Shown in pieces: positions 1 to 7,877 of a stretch of 64,000 bases of DNA. The DNA is from Williamsia soli (GTDB lineage Bacteria > Actinomycetota > Actinomycetes > Mycobacteriales > Mycobacteriaceae). Made by a program: the position numbers and the translations under genes. Positions within the stretch are counted from its first letter, which is position 1; each line of letters starts with the position of its first letter. The stretch spans positions 248,001 to 312,000 of the forward strand of contig NZ_JAFRDR010000005.1 in assembly GCF_017377795.1 (NCBI RefSeq), written 5' to 3'. Below the pieces are notes generated by a model that ran no database searches, was not told the DNA's origin, and worked only from the letters and a program-made list of their open reading frames with translations.

Positions 1-1294
1 GCCTGCCTATTTCGGCGCCGAAAACGATGCTTCCGAAGTCGATGACCCTGACACCCGTCAGTGGAAGCGGATTTGGTTCGGAAGCGATTGATCCTGAGGT
101 CTTCCCAGTATGGGGCGCAGTCTTGACGCTGAGGTTGTCGACGGCGCCCAGCGACCCATTGTGTTCGCCCGGGCGGGGCGCGCGGTGGCGGAATCCGACC
201 CGTTCACCGTCGATCTCCACGAATCCTGATGGAATCACGGCGTTGATGTCATCGTCGAGTTCGGCCTTGATGAATGCACCCCGCTGCGCAAAATGATGTT
301 GAGCGGCGACCTCTGCGAGGGTGAGCACGGGAGCAATAGGGATGCCGCGAGCCTGACCCTCTACTGCAAGATCGGCCTTCGTCCAGTGTCGGAACAGCTC
401 GATGTACGCCCGCTCCAGGGCGTCCTTCTCCTGATCGCGGCCGAGGATGGTCTGGTACTTCGGATCGCTGAACTCCGCAGGTTCGCCCAGCCAGCCATAC
501 ATGGCCTTCCATTGACCGGGCGCAAGGACCAGGCACCTGACGAATCCGTCGGCGCAGGGATACGTGGGGTAGGGCTTGGACTTGGGCCGGCCCCATTCAG
601 AGCTGTACGGGTCAGTGGGCGCCCCTGCAGTCTTCGTTCCAGCGGATGCCGTTCCTGCGGTTCCGAAGGGAGGGTCGATGACCTCGATCGCGGCCTCGAA
701 CACCGAGAAATCTATGTGGTCGCCGTGACCACGCACCAACCGCTGGTAGTAAGCCGACACGACTGCCCACGCAGCTTGGGCGGCGCTCGACTGGTACGCC
801 AGGTCAAAAGGGATGGTGGCGGGCTCCCGGGGCCAGACACCGGATCGGCTGAGCTGGCTGCCCATAGCGAGGTGGACATCGTCGGTGGCCACGAAGTCGC
901 TATACGGGCCGGTACTGCCGAAGTCGCTGACCGAAAGTACAACCAGATGAGGAAAGCGTGCCAGTAGTTCCTCGGCTTCGACGGGATGGTCGGCGTACCT
1001 GTGTCCTGCCTGGATGAAGATGTCTGCTGATGCAAGCAAAGAATAAAAGCGCTCGTCGGCGAGATCACGAGACTCGAGCGCGACACTGGACTTGTTGAAG
1101 TTCTCGACCAAGAACTGGAGGTTGGGCTCCGATGTGCGTCCCTCCACCGAGAAGCGAGTTGTGTGACATGCCTCGACTTTGATGACATCTGCACCGAAGT
1201 CGCCGAGTATGCGACCGGTCATGTCGAGCAGGCCATCGGTGAGCTCGACGACACGAACACCGGCTAGGGGCAGATCTTCTAACTTGCTAGTCAT
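1..1294 (-). CDS. CaiB/BaiF CoA-transferase, two-domain, 3' end outside window
   Basis: Class III CoA-transferase, expected to move CoA between an acyl-CoA and a free acid. It starts at ATG 1294 and stays open to the window edge (431 codons visible). The N-terminal repeat opens with LAGVRVVELTDGLL, then LGDFGADVIKVEA; an Asp in IPFDLAY and the segment GHGDHIDFSVFEA match the CaiB core. At about residue 410 the family opening recurs as LTGVRVIDFGSIVFGAEIGR, so this is a tandem double-domain form (such proteins run to roughly 780 residues) rather than the common 400-residue form. It is divergent from the acyl-CoA dehydrogenase at 1480, with a shared operator between them, which points to CoA activation of the same substrate. 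The substrate is unknown. Confidence 0.88.
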   Translation of the reverse strand, partial: MTSKLEDLPLAGVRVVELTDGLLDMTGRILGDFGADVIKVEACHTTRFSVEGRTSEPNLQFLVENFNKSSVALESRDLADERFYSLLASADIFIQAGHRYADHPVEAEELLARFPHLVVLSVSDFGSTGPYSDFVATDDVHLAMGSQLSRSGVWPREPATIPFDLAYQSSAAQAAWAVVSAYYQRLVRGHGDHIDFSVFEAAIEVIDPPFGTAGTASAGTKTAGAPTDPYSSEWGRPKSKPYPTYPCADGFVRCLVLAPGQWKAMYGWLGEPAEFSDPKYQTILGRDQEKDALERAYIELFRHWTKADLAVEGQARGIPIAPVLTLAEVAAQHHFAQRGAFIKAELDDDINAVIPSGFVEIDGERVGFRHRAPRPGEHNGSLGAVDNLSVKTAPHTGKTSGSIASEPNPLPLTGVRVIDFGSIVFGAEIGR

Positions 1295-1331
1295 GCGGGG
1301 GCTCCGTTGTGAGAATGAGCGAGAGGTGCTG

Positions 1332-1347
1332 CGTGAGTACGGTCACT
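1332..1347. promoter_or_regulatory. CRP/GlxR-like site (CGTGA-N6-TCACT)
   Basis: CGTGAGTACGGTCACT keeps the GTGA-N6-TCAC core of the cAMP-receptor (CRP/GlxR) consensus TGTGA-N6-TCACA. It lies in the divergent gap between the CaiB gene and the first acyl-CoA dehydrogenase, 18 bases from the 14-bp operator at 1366. Binding is inferred from the match only. Confidence 0.4.
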
Positions 1348-1365
1348 TTGATGCTATAACATTGT

Positions 1366-1379
1366 GGAGCGAGCGCTAA
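1366..1379. promoter_or_regulatory. Candidate regulon operator, copy A (GGAGCGAGCGCTAA)
   Basis: Degenerate copy of the 14-bp pseudopalindrome found at eight places between 1.3 and 18.2 kb; the inner AGCGAGCGCTA is identical to the copy at 13426. It sits in the divergent promoter region of the CaiB gene (start 1294) and the acyl-CoA dehydrogenase (start 1480), so one site could control both directions. Confidence 0.5.
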
Positions 1380-1479
1380 GTAAATCAGTCGCCGATTTCT
1401 GGTTTACCTCAACGAAAACGGTATCCGCCGTCGGAGTGGAGCGCGGTTGACCGGCCTATACGGCGCCTCAGGAGGAAAA

Positions 1480-2598
1480 ATGGTTACAGTTTTCAGCGAA
1501 GAACACGCGAGCCTGCGAGCGTCGTTGAAGAGTCTCTTGGCTCAGCGCTCCTCTGAGTCGGAAGTTCGCCGGCTGATGGCGACAGACGAAGGATACGATT
1601 CCGGCCTGTGGCAGCAGCTCGCCGCTGAACAGGAGCTCCAAGGCCTCATTGTGCCCGAGGAGTACGGCGGATCCGGTTACACGTGGGTCGAGCTGGGCGT
1701 GGTCCTCGAGGAGATGGGCAGGTCTCTGTTTTGCGGGCCGTACTTCTCCACGGTCGTGCTGGCCGCGACGTGTCTGATGGAAAGCGCCGATGAGTCGGCC
1801 CAGAAGGAGTTCCTTCCTCGAGTCGCATCGGGCGAGGCCATCGGATCGCTGGCCTTCGTCGAGGCGTCGGGACGCTGGGACGACGCTGGCGTCACCATGG
1901 AGGCGAAGAAGGGCGCAGACGGATACGAGCTGACCGGGCAGAAGCTGTACGTGCTCGACGGCCACATAGCTGACTTTCTCGTGGTCGCGGCCCGGACGGC
2001 AGGCGACGTCTCGCTGTTCATCGTCGAGCGCGAGTCAGATGGCGTGTCCACGCATCTCGAGGAGACCCTCGACCAGACGCGAAAGCTCGCTACGGTCACG
2101 TTCCACAATGCACCGGCGAGGCTGCTCGGAGTCGAGGGCTCCGGATGGTCGATCCTGAGCCGTGTTCTCAAGCTCGCCGGGATCGGGCTCGCAGCCGAGC
2201 AGGTAGGCGGTGCTCAGGCATCGCTGGACATGGCCGTTGATTACGCGAAGACACGCGTCCAGTTCGGCCAGCCGATCGGAGCGTTCCAAGCGATCAAGCA
2301 CATGCTGGCCGACGTCATGCTGGAGGTCGAGTCGGCGCGGTCGGCCATGCAGGTCGGTCTGGCCGCAGCGAGCGCCTACGAGGGGCTGGACCTCGACGAG
2401 ATCGCCCCCTTGGTACAGGCGTACTGCTCGGACGTGTTCGAGCTGGCGTCCCATCAGAACATCCAAGTCCATGGCGGGATGGGCTTCACGTGGGAGATGG
2501 CCCCGCATCTGTACTTCAAGCGAGCCAAATCGATGGCTCTGTTCCTCGGGAACTCTGAGTCTCATCGAGAGCAGGTTGCGAAGGCTCTCGGAGTCTGA
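1480..2598 (+). CDS. Acyl-CoA dehydrogenase, FadE type (372 aa)
   Basis: FAD-dependent alpha,beta-dehydrogenation of an acyl-CoA. The ATG at 1480 was chosen because GGAGG at 1471-1475 precedes it by four bases; an in-frame TTG at 1447 has no such site. The C-terminal half is typical of the family: EQVGGAQASLDMAVDYAKTR, RVQFGQPIGAFQAIKHMLAD and IQVHGGMGFTWEMAPHLYFK. The middle domain lacks the usual E-P-x-A-G-S-D flavin motif (EASGRWDDAG instead), as is common in one partner of actinobacterial paired FadE enzymes. The next gene, 53 bases on, carries that motif, so the two probably form a heteromeric alpha2-beta2 enzyme like those of cholesterol side-chain catabolism. The pairing is inference. 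Confidence 0.9.
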   Translation: MVTVFSEEHASLRASLKSLLAQRSSESEVRRLMATDEGYDSGLWQQLAAEQELQGLIVPEEYGGSGYTWVELGVVLEEMGRSLFCGPYFSTVVLAATCLMESADESAQKEFLPRVASGEAIGSLAFVEASGRWDDAGVTMEAKKGADGYELTGQKLYVLDGHIADFLVVAARTAGDVSLFIVERESDGVSTHLEETLDQTRKLATVTFHNAPARLLGVEGSGWSILSRVLKLAGIGLAAEQVGGAQASLDMAVDYAKTRVQFGQPIGAFQAIKHMLADVMLEVESARSAMQVGLAAASAYEGLDLDEIAPLVQAYCSDVFELASHQNIQVHGGMGFTWEMAPHLYFKRAKSMALFLGNSESHREQVAKALGV

Positions 2599-2651
2599 CG
2601 CGAACCGCGCTCGACCGACCAGACAATCACCATTACACAGGAGTCTCCAGC

Positions 2652-3899
2652 ATGAAGAAAGATGTAGCACCCGACCAGCTTCGCCATGAAGTCCGTGATT
2701 GGCTCTCCGAGCATTGGAAGGGCGTCGACGATCGCCAGTGGCGCGTTGACGTCGTGCTGGCCGGATGGGCGGTGCCCACCTTCCCCGAGGACGGCTACGG
2801 GCGCGGACTGGACACGGCACTCGCTGAAGTCGTCAATGCAGAATTCGAGGCGGTCGGAGCTCCGCGGGCTTGCCAAGACCTGGGCATCAGCGCGTTCCAC
2901 GGCTGGGTCCGGATGGTCGGTATGGCCGTGGCCCGACACGGCAATGCCCAGCTGCGAGAGACATTCCTGCGCGATCTGCTGGTAGGCGACGCGGACAATG
3001 GCGTGGCGCTCTACAGCGAGCCCAGCGCCGGATCGGATCTCGCGAGTCTGCAAACGAAGGCCACCCTCGTCGGGGATCATTGGATCGTCAACGGACAAAA
3101 GGTGTGGTCGTCATCGGCAGCCGAATCCACCTGGGGTGTGCTGCTGGCTCGTACCGACGACAGCGTTCCGAAACACCAGGGCATCAGCTTCTTCATCCTC
3201 CCGATGCAGCAACCGGGCATTGACATCCGCCCGATCAAACAAATCACCGGTGATTCCGAGTTCAGTGAAGTCTTCTTGACAGATGCCCGCGTGCCCGTGG
3301 AGAACCTAGTCGGAGAGCTCAACGGCGGTTGGTCCGTTCTGCAGGAAGTTCTTGCGGCAGAACGCGAGTGGTTGGGAGCATACCTCGAGGCCGGCAACCG
3401 CCCGGGCGTCAGGGCTGAAGAGCTGGATCGCTCCGACACGGTCAGTCCCGAGGGCGGCGCAGATCTCATCGACGCGGCCCGAAAGGCGGGACGGGCCGAT
3501 GATTCGGCTGTCCGTCAAACCATCGTCCAGCTGCACACCTGGCGACTCGTTCATCGCTGGAACAACGAAAGGTTGTTGTCGAGCGACGGGGGCGACGGTG
3601 GCAGCAGCCCCGTTGCCGCGGCTGCGCTGGGCAAACTGGCCTCCTCTCGGATCCTGCACTCCACGGGCCGGTTCAAGGCGCAGATGCTCGGACCTGAAGC
3701 CATGATGTACGGAGCGGATCACCGGGCGGGCGAGAGCGTGAACCGAGAGATCATGAACGCGTTCATCAACTCGGTTGGTGGCGGTTCGGATCAGATCCAA
3801 CGCAACATCATCAGTGAGAGGCTGCTGGGCCTGCCGCGGGGACATGCGCCTGACCGCGGCGTCGCGTTCAAAGACATCAAGAAGTCATCGGCCAATTGA
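2652..3899 (+). CDS. Acyl-CoA dehydrogenase, FadE type, second subunit (415 aa)
   Basis: Second acyl-CoA dehydrogenase of the pair. ATG 2652 follows CAGGAG about nine bases upstream. The flavin-binding middle domain is intact: ALYSEPSAGSDLASLQTKA near residue 120, then VNGQKVWSSSAAESTWGVLLA, the usual order for this fold. The C-terminal helical domain ends with INSVGGGSDQIQRNIISERL, which matches the family's cofactor and dimer-contact segment. Length is normal. It sits in the same orientation 53 bases after the first dehydrogenase and ahead of an enoyl-CoA hydratase, an order that follows the steps of beta-oxidation. The acyl substrate cannot be read from the sequence. Confidence 0.92.
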   Translation: MKKDVAPDQLRHEVRDWLSEHWKGVDDRQWRVDVVLAGWAVPTFPEDGYGRGLDTALAEVVNAEFEAVGAPRACQDLGISAFHGWVRMVGMAVARHGNAQLRETFLRDLLVGDADNGVALYSEPSAGSDLASLQTKATLVGDHWIVNGQKVWSSSAAESTWGVLLARTDDSVPKHQGISFFILPMQQPGIDIRPIKQITGDSEFSEVFLTDARVPVENLVGELNGGWSVLQEVLAAEREWLGAYLEAGNRPGVRAEELDRSDTVSPEGGADLIDAARKAGRADDSAVRQTIVQLHTWRLVHRWNNERLLSSDGGDGGSSPVAAAALGKLASSRILHSTGRFKAQMLGPEAMMYGADHRAGESVNREIMNAFINSVGGGSDQIQRNIISERLLGLPRGHAPDRGVAFKDIKKSSAN

Positions 3900-3941
3900 T
3901 CCACCCCACGGTCGTGAAGACTCGTGGTTGACGAGCGTTGA

Positions 3942-3957
3942 TGTGACCGGCATCATG
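3942..3957. promoter_or_regulatory. Weak CRP/GlxR-like site (TGTGA-N6-TCATG)
   Basis: TGTGACCGGCATCATG has a perfect left half and three of five bases of the right half of TGTGA-N6-TCACA. It ends three bases before the operator at 3961, upstream of the enoyl-CoA hydratase. On its own it would be unremarkable; it is listed because the same pairing recurs at four other promoters. Confidence 0.3.
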
Positions 3958-3960
3958 TAC

Positions 3961-3974
3961 CTATCGATCGCTAG
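3961..3974. promoter_or_regulatory. Candidate regulon operator, copy B (CTATCGATCGCTAG)
   Basis: Near-perfect palindrome matching the regional 14-bp consensus. It directly abuts the ribosome-binding region of the enoyl-CoA hydratase gene, so a bound repressor would block transcript initiation or early elongation. It implies that the hydratase and the genes after it have a promoter separate from that of the two dehydrogenases. Confidence 0.55.
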
Positions 3975-3979
3975 AGGAA

Positions 3980-4795
3980 GTGAGCGGCTCAGTGAAGTAC
4001 GGAGACCAGCTTGAGACGATGCACATCGCTCGAGACGGCGCAGTGGCAACGGTTACCCTCACGCGGCCGAATGAGATGAATCGCTTCGACGTCCCGCAAG
4101 AAGCGGAGTTCATCGAGGTGCTCAAGTACTTGCGTCGGGCTGAAGAAGGCGTCCGCGTCGTGATTTTGGCCGCAGAGGGCAAGGCATTCTCCGCCGGCGG
4201 TGACGTCAATACGGTGCGCAAGTTCGCCGACGATTTCGGTGCCCGGGCCAATGCAGTGTCCAAAGGCCTCGAGCTGATGAACGAGCTGCTGTCCTTTCCT
4301 CTTCCCATCGTCACCGCTATCCAGGGTGCTGCCATGGGGCTCGGCGCGAACGTCGCTTTCGCGACCGACATCGTGGTCGCCTGGCGCCAGGCGAAGCTGG
4401 CTGATCCGCACGTCAAGATCGGCCTCGTTGCCGGTGATGGCGGTGCCGTCGTCTGGCCGATCTCCGCGGGCATTCTGCGTGCGAAGAGGCACTTGCTGAC
4501 GGGTGACCCGATCACCGCGGAAGACGGGTATGCATTCGGCCTGGTGACCGATCTGGTCGACAGCCCTGAGGACGTCCTTCCGCGAGCCCAAGAGCTCGCA
4601 GCGAAGATCGCTTCCCTTCCGCCCCTGGCCGTCCAGGGCACTAAAGCGGCGCTGAACAGACTTCTCGGCCAGCGCGCCGGAGAGGTCCTCGAGCTGAGCC
4701 TGCAGCTCGAGGGCATGACGATGGCGTCACGCGACGCCGTCGAGGCCACAACGGCCTTCATCGAGAAGCGCCCCGGCGTTTACACAGGCACCTGA
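3980..4795 (+). CDS. Enoyl-CoA hydratase/isomerase (crotonase) family (up to 271 aa)
   Basis: Crotonase-fold enzyme expected to hydrate the enoyl-CoA made by the upstream dehydrogenases. The oxyanion-hole segments are visible: AAEGKAFSAGGDVNTVRKF near residue 65 and IQGAAMGLGANVAFATDIVV near residue 115, followed by DPHVKIGLVAGDGGAVVWP. The glutamates of the classic hydratase active site are not both obvious (GLVAGDGG replaces GLIPGFGG), so it may be an isomerase or a hydrolase-type member. The start is uncertain: GTG 3980 sits almost on top of AGAGGAAG (3972-3979), whereas GTG 3992 (267 aa) is better spaced. Confidence 0.88.
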   Translation: MSGSVKYGDQLETMHIARDGAVATVTLTRPNEMNRFDVPQEAEFIEVLKYLRRAEEGVRVVILAAEGKAFSAGGDVNTVRKFADDFGARANAVSKGLELMNELLSFPLPIVTAIQGAAMGLGANVAFATDIVVAWRQAKLADPHVKIGLVAGDGGAVVWPISAGILRAKRHLLTGDPITAEDGYAFGLVTDLVDSPEDVLPRAQELAAKIASLPPLAVQGTKAALNRLLGQRAGEVLELSLQLEGMTMASRDAVEATTAFIEKRPGVYTGT

Positions 4796-4849
4796 AGTCC
4801 ACCGTTCCCGCAACTTCAATACTCCCCACAGACCATGGAGGTCGCAAGC

Positions 4850-6073
4850 ATGACGATTCAAATTGACGCACCGGTTGCGGTCGAACGAGGACTCACCGAT
4901 CCTGAGATCGTTGACAAATGGGTATCGGTCGCCCGATCCCTCGCCCCGCTTGTCGAGTCCGAAGTCGCTCAGGGCAGCGAAGACAAGCTCGTCACGCGCA
5001 AGGTCGTACAAGCTTGGAAGGACGCTGGCCTGTACAGGCTGCTCGTCCCCACACAGCTCGGTGGTGAGGGGCTCGACAGTGCGTCGTATCTCAGAGTTGC
5101 CGAGGAGATCTCGCGGCAAGACGCTTCGGCCGGCTGGACCTTCGCCATCCACACGGTGGGAACGATGTTCCCAGGCCTCCTGCTTCCCGAAAGTTCGTAC
5201 CGCATGATCGTCGGTGAGAATGCCGATCGGATTGCGTGCGGCTTCGCGTTCGGCAAGGTTCCCGGGACTGCGCGACCAGTAGATGGCGGCTACCTCGTCG
5301 AATCCGAACCAATGCCTTTCGGATCCGGCACCCAGCACGTCGATCGCGTCGCCAGCATGCTGCATCTCCTCGACAGCGATGGAGAAAAGGTCATCGGGGA
5401 AGATGGCAACCCGGTCGTGATCAACTCTTACATCGACCCCAGCAACATCGAGTGGCTTCACAACTGGGACCCGGCGGGCCTGCAGGGAACCGGATCGGGT
5501 CACTACCGTGTGAAAGAGCACGTGCTGGAAGAGAAGTGGCTGTCGTTGGCAAAAGGTGACCGGATCTCCGACCCGGTGTTCGGCCAGGGCTTCCTGCCGC
5601 TGGTACATCTGCACCACTCATCCGTCGTTCTCGGCGTTGCCAAGCGGGCCATCGAAGAAGTGGCCAAATCGGCGAAAGGTCGTCGGCGCGGCGACGTCGC
5701 AGCCTTGGACGAGAACGGGGTGTTCCAAAGCGATTTCGTACGGATCGACTCGTTGTATCAAAGTGCTCGCGCGTTCTTGATGAGTGCATACCAGCAGATC
5801 TGGGAGGCTGCCCGTAACGGGCGGGTGACCGAACTGGACACGGCGCGAGTGGTGCAGGCTGATCACTACGCTCATCGCGTGCTCCGGGACATCGTGTCGA
5901 CCGCTTCGGTTTGGGCGGGTTCGGATGCAATCCCGCGGGACAACGTTTTCGCCCGGCTTACCAGGGACACAGCGGTCGCGTTGAACCACCTCATGCTCAG
6001 CCCTCATCAGACCGCGAGCCTGGCTCCGGCGCTGCTCGCGGAGGCGCAGACCGGGTCATTCCGCGCGTCATGA
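4850..6073 (+). CDS. Flavin-dependent monooxygenase, HsaA/acyl-CoA dehydrogenase fold (407 aa)
   Basis: Acyl-CoA dehydrogenase-fold protein that best fits the two-component flavin monooxygenases (HsaA, DszC type), which use reduced flavin from a separate reductase to hydroxylate a substrate. ATG 4850 follows GGAGGT (4837-4842) at ideal distance; an in-frame ATG at 4835 lacks a site. Features seen: DAGLYRLLVPTQLGGEGLD near residue 60, EEISRQDASAGWTFAIHTVG near residue 85, and a C-terminal segment with SVWAGSDAIPRDNVFARLTR, which replaces the IQVHGGMG segment of true dehydrogenases. The flavin reductase gene about 280 bases downstream would supply FMNH2 or FADH2. The substrate is unknown; a ring carbon of the imported compound is a reasonable guess. 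Confidence 0.8.
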   Translation: MTIQIDAPVAVERGLTDPEIVDKWVSVARSLAPLVESEVAQGSEDKLVTRKVVQAWKDAGLYRLLVPTQLGGEGLDSASYLRVAEEISRQDASAGWTFAIHTVGTMFPGLLLPESSYRMIVGENADRIACGFAFGKVPGTARPVDGGYLVESEPMPFGSGTQHVDRVASMLHLLDSDGEKVIGEDGNPVVINSYIDPSNIEWLHNWDPAGLQGTGSGHYRVKEHVLEEKWLSLAKGDRISDPVFGQGFLPLVHLHHSSVVLGVAKRAIEEVAKSAKGRRRGDVAALDENGVFQSDFVRIDSLYQSARAFLMSAYQQIWEAARNGRVTELDTARVVQADHYAHRVLRDIVSTASVWAGSDAIPRDNVFARLTRDTAVALNHLMLSPHQTASLAPALLAEAQTGSFRAS

Positions 6074-6090
6074 GCTACCTGAATCAGTAG

Positions 6091-6129
6091 TTGTTCGGCG
6101 AGGGCAGCCTGCTTGGCTCCCCTCGCCGA
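6091..6129 (+). terminator. Hairpin terminator after monooxygenase gene
   Basis: GTTCGGCGAGGG (6091-6102) pairs with the complementary arm ending at 6129, and AGCC/GGCT extends the stem inward around a short loop. It begins 17 bases after the stop codon. No T-run follows, which is common for actinobacterial intrinsic terminators. It suggests that the flavin reductase is at least partly expressed from its own promoter. Confidence 0.6.
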
Positions 6130-6248
6130 ACTGCTGTATCGGGAGGCGGGCGGCCTGATCAAGGTTCCCTTGACTATCTATCTCTGGAATGCGGAATGCC
6201 CGTACAGGCGGCCGGCTCGGCCGCGCTCGAAGGTTTGGAGGCTGATCG

Positions 6249-6356
6249 ATGAGCAGTGAAAAGAAGGACTGGCGAAGCGTGCCGGGCGTTACGCTCGGCG
6301 GTCGGACCCGTGTACTCAGACGCTCGCAGCGTCTGACGGGGTCGGTGCACTCATGA
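6249..6356 (+). CDS. Small coupled ORF (35 aa) ahead of flavin reductase
   Basis: An ATG at 6249 preceded by GGAGG (6237-6241, seven bases spacing) opens a 35-codon frame that begins MSSEKKDWRSVPG and is rich in Arg and Ser. Its TGA overlaps the ATG of the flavin reductase (ATGA at 6353-6356). The reductase has no good ribosome-binding site of its own, so its translation probably depends on ribosomes finishing this frame. No family was recognised. It may be a real small protein or just a leader for translational coupling. Confidence 0.5.
   Translation: MSSEKKDWRSVPGVTLGGRTRVLRRSQRLTGSVHS
6317..6335. repeat. 8-bp inverted repeat CAGACGCT/AGCGTCTG
   Basis: A perfect 8-bp inverted repeat with a three-base loop (CGC), inside the 35-codon frame and 17 bases before the reductase start. 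In RNA it would form a hairpin close to the initiation region; in DNA it could be an operator. Either would affect expression of the reductase. Confidence 0.45.
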
Positions 6357-7558
6357 CGCGTTCGTTTACGTCGGAGCAATTCCGGCAAGTGCTCGGGCAG
6401 TATCCCACGGGCGTTGTCGTCGTCACGGCAGTCATCCCCGACGGGCAGCCGATTGCGCTGACCATCGGATCGTTCTCGTCCGTGTCGCTGGAACCGCCAC
6501 TCGTAGCGTTCTATCCGAGCATCGGGTCCAGCACATGGCCCAAGATCCAGGCGCACGGGCGCTTTTGCATCAACGTGCTCGGTGCCGGCCAGGAGGCACT
6601 CTGCCGCGCTTTCGCATCCAAAGCCTCGGACAAATTCGACGGAGTCACCTGGCGCCCGTCGCCGGGCGGCTCTCCTATCATCGAGGGAGCAGTGGCATGG
6701 ATCGACTGCGATCTGGACGATGTGCAGACGCTGGGTGATCACTTTCTTGTCGTCGGACGCGTGAATGCTTTGGAAACGGCCTCCAGGGACTTGCCGCTGC
6801 TGTTCTTCCGTGGCGGTTACGGTCGTTTCCTTCACTCGTCGTTGGCCGCGTCTGAGTCGGCGCTCGCCGGATACCTCCCGGTCGTGGAGGCGGTGAGGTC
6901 TGAGCTCGAGAGTGTTGCCGATGACTGTGGAACCGAGTGCAATTTGGCGGCGCACACGCGCGACGAGTTCATTGTGCTGGCCGGGGCGGGATCCCAGGCG
7001 TCACCACAATCGAGCGCCCCGACGCGCGTAGGTCGACGTCTGCCTTACCTGGCGCCCATCGGCACGACACTGGCGGCCTGGGGTGACGAGAGCGACATCA
7101 AGCGGTGGGCAGCGTCAATCGATCGCGAGGCCGGAGATGGGCTGACACAGTGGCTCGACGTGCTGAGCCTGGTGCGCCGCCGCGGGTACGTGATCGGCCG
7201 TGGCGAGACACCCTATGCCGCAATGGAAGAGGCAATCGACAAACGGCGAGATGAGCTCGCGGATCCCACGTTGCTCGGTGCGCTCAGCGAAGTTCGTAAA
7301 ACGATGCTGGATCAGCCATCTCTCGACAGCGCGGAGGAGACCTACGATATCCGTTCGCTGAGCGTCCCGATTTTCCTTGCGGACGGTCGTGTCGTACAGA
7401 TGGGTTTGTACGGACTGCAAGCCGATATGTCTGGCGAGGCCGTACGATTCTGCGCACAGCGCCTCCTCCAGGCGGCACGTCGGTGCACAGCCCTCCTCGG
7501 GGGAACGCTGCCGGAAGACTTTCCCCGACCCACGGACTCGGACGGCATCGATCGGTGA
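6353..7558 (+). CDS. Flavin reductase fused to IclR-type effector-binding domain (401 aa)
   Basis: Residues 1-165 are a flavin reductase-like split barrel (TSEQFRQVLGQYPTGVVVVT, then GSFSSVSLEPPLV and ALCRAFASKASDKFDGV), the HsaB-type reductase that feeds reduced flavin to a monooxygenase. Residues 180-390 look like the C-terminal ligand-binding domain of IclR regulators: RVGRRLPYLAPIGTTLAAWG, then LVRRRGYVIGRGE and LSVPIFLADGRVVQMGLYG. No winged-helix DNA-binding part is present, so it is not an obvious transcription factor; the sensor may tune reductase activity to substrate. Expected partner: the monooxygenase at 4850. The start ATG overlaps the stop of the small frame upstream. The ordinary two-component reductase is about 190 residues, so the extra domain doubles its size. 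Confidence 0.85.
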   Translation: MTRSFTSEQFRQVLGQYPTGVVVVTAVIPDGQPIALTIGSFSSVSLEPPLVAFYPSIGSSTWPKIQAHGRFCINVLGAGQEALCRAFASKASDKFDGVTWRPSPGGSPIIEGAVAWIDCDLDDVQTLGDHFLVVGRVNALETASRDLPLLFFRGGYGRFLHSSLAASESALAGYLPVVEAVRSELESVADDCGTECNLAAHTRDEFIVLAGAGSQASPQSSAPTRVGRRLPYLAPIGTTLAAWGDESDIKRWAASIDREAGDGLTQWLDVLSLVRRRGYVIGRGETPYAAMEEAIDKRRDELADPTLLGALSEVRKTMLDQPSLDSAEETYDIRSLSVPIFLADGRVVQMGLYGLQADMSGEAVRFCAQRLLQAARRCTALLGGTLPEDFPRPTDSDGIDR

Positions 7559-7824
7559 CCACCGGCGATGCGTCCGTGCGTAGCAGCTACGAGTCGGCCT
7601 GATCATCGGTGTGGGCAGGTCGGCTATCGCCACACACATCGCACGGCGCAGCCGTGCAACACTGCTGGTGTTTTTGGCGAGCGCCCTTCGCCGATCACCG
7701 TTCGCCGTTGGCGGCGACCGTCCAACAAAACGCTAACGGGCTTCTGCCAATGCTTGCCGAAATGCCAGCCCGCTGAACATGATTCACATACCTCGGGCAT
7801 CCGATCCAATGTGACGCTACTCTC

Positions 7825-7876
7825 GGTGCCGGTGCCGGTGCCGGTGCCGGTGCCGGTGCCGGTGCCGGTGCCGGTG
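7825..7876. repeat. Hexanucleotide tandem repeat (GGTGCC)x8
   Basis: Eight perfect GGTGCC units from 7825 to 7872 plus a partial ninth. It ends at the point where the NTF2-like fragment begins, after a TGA in that frame. A tract of this type can slip during replication. The 266 bases before it, back to the flavin reductase stop, show no convincing gene. Confidence 0.95.
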
Positions 7877-7877
7877 A

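Noticed and set aside
7825-7876. CRISPR-like or minisatellite array
   Set aside because: The units are six bases with no spacers, so it is a simple tandem repeat; no cas genes are nearby.
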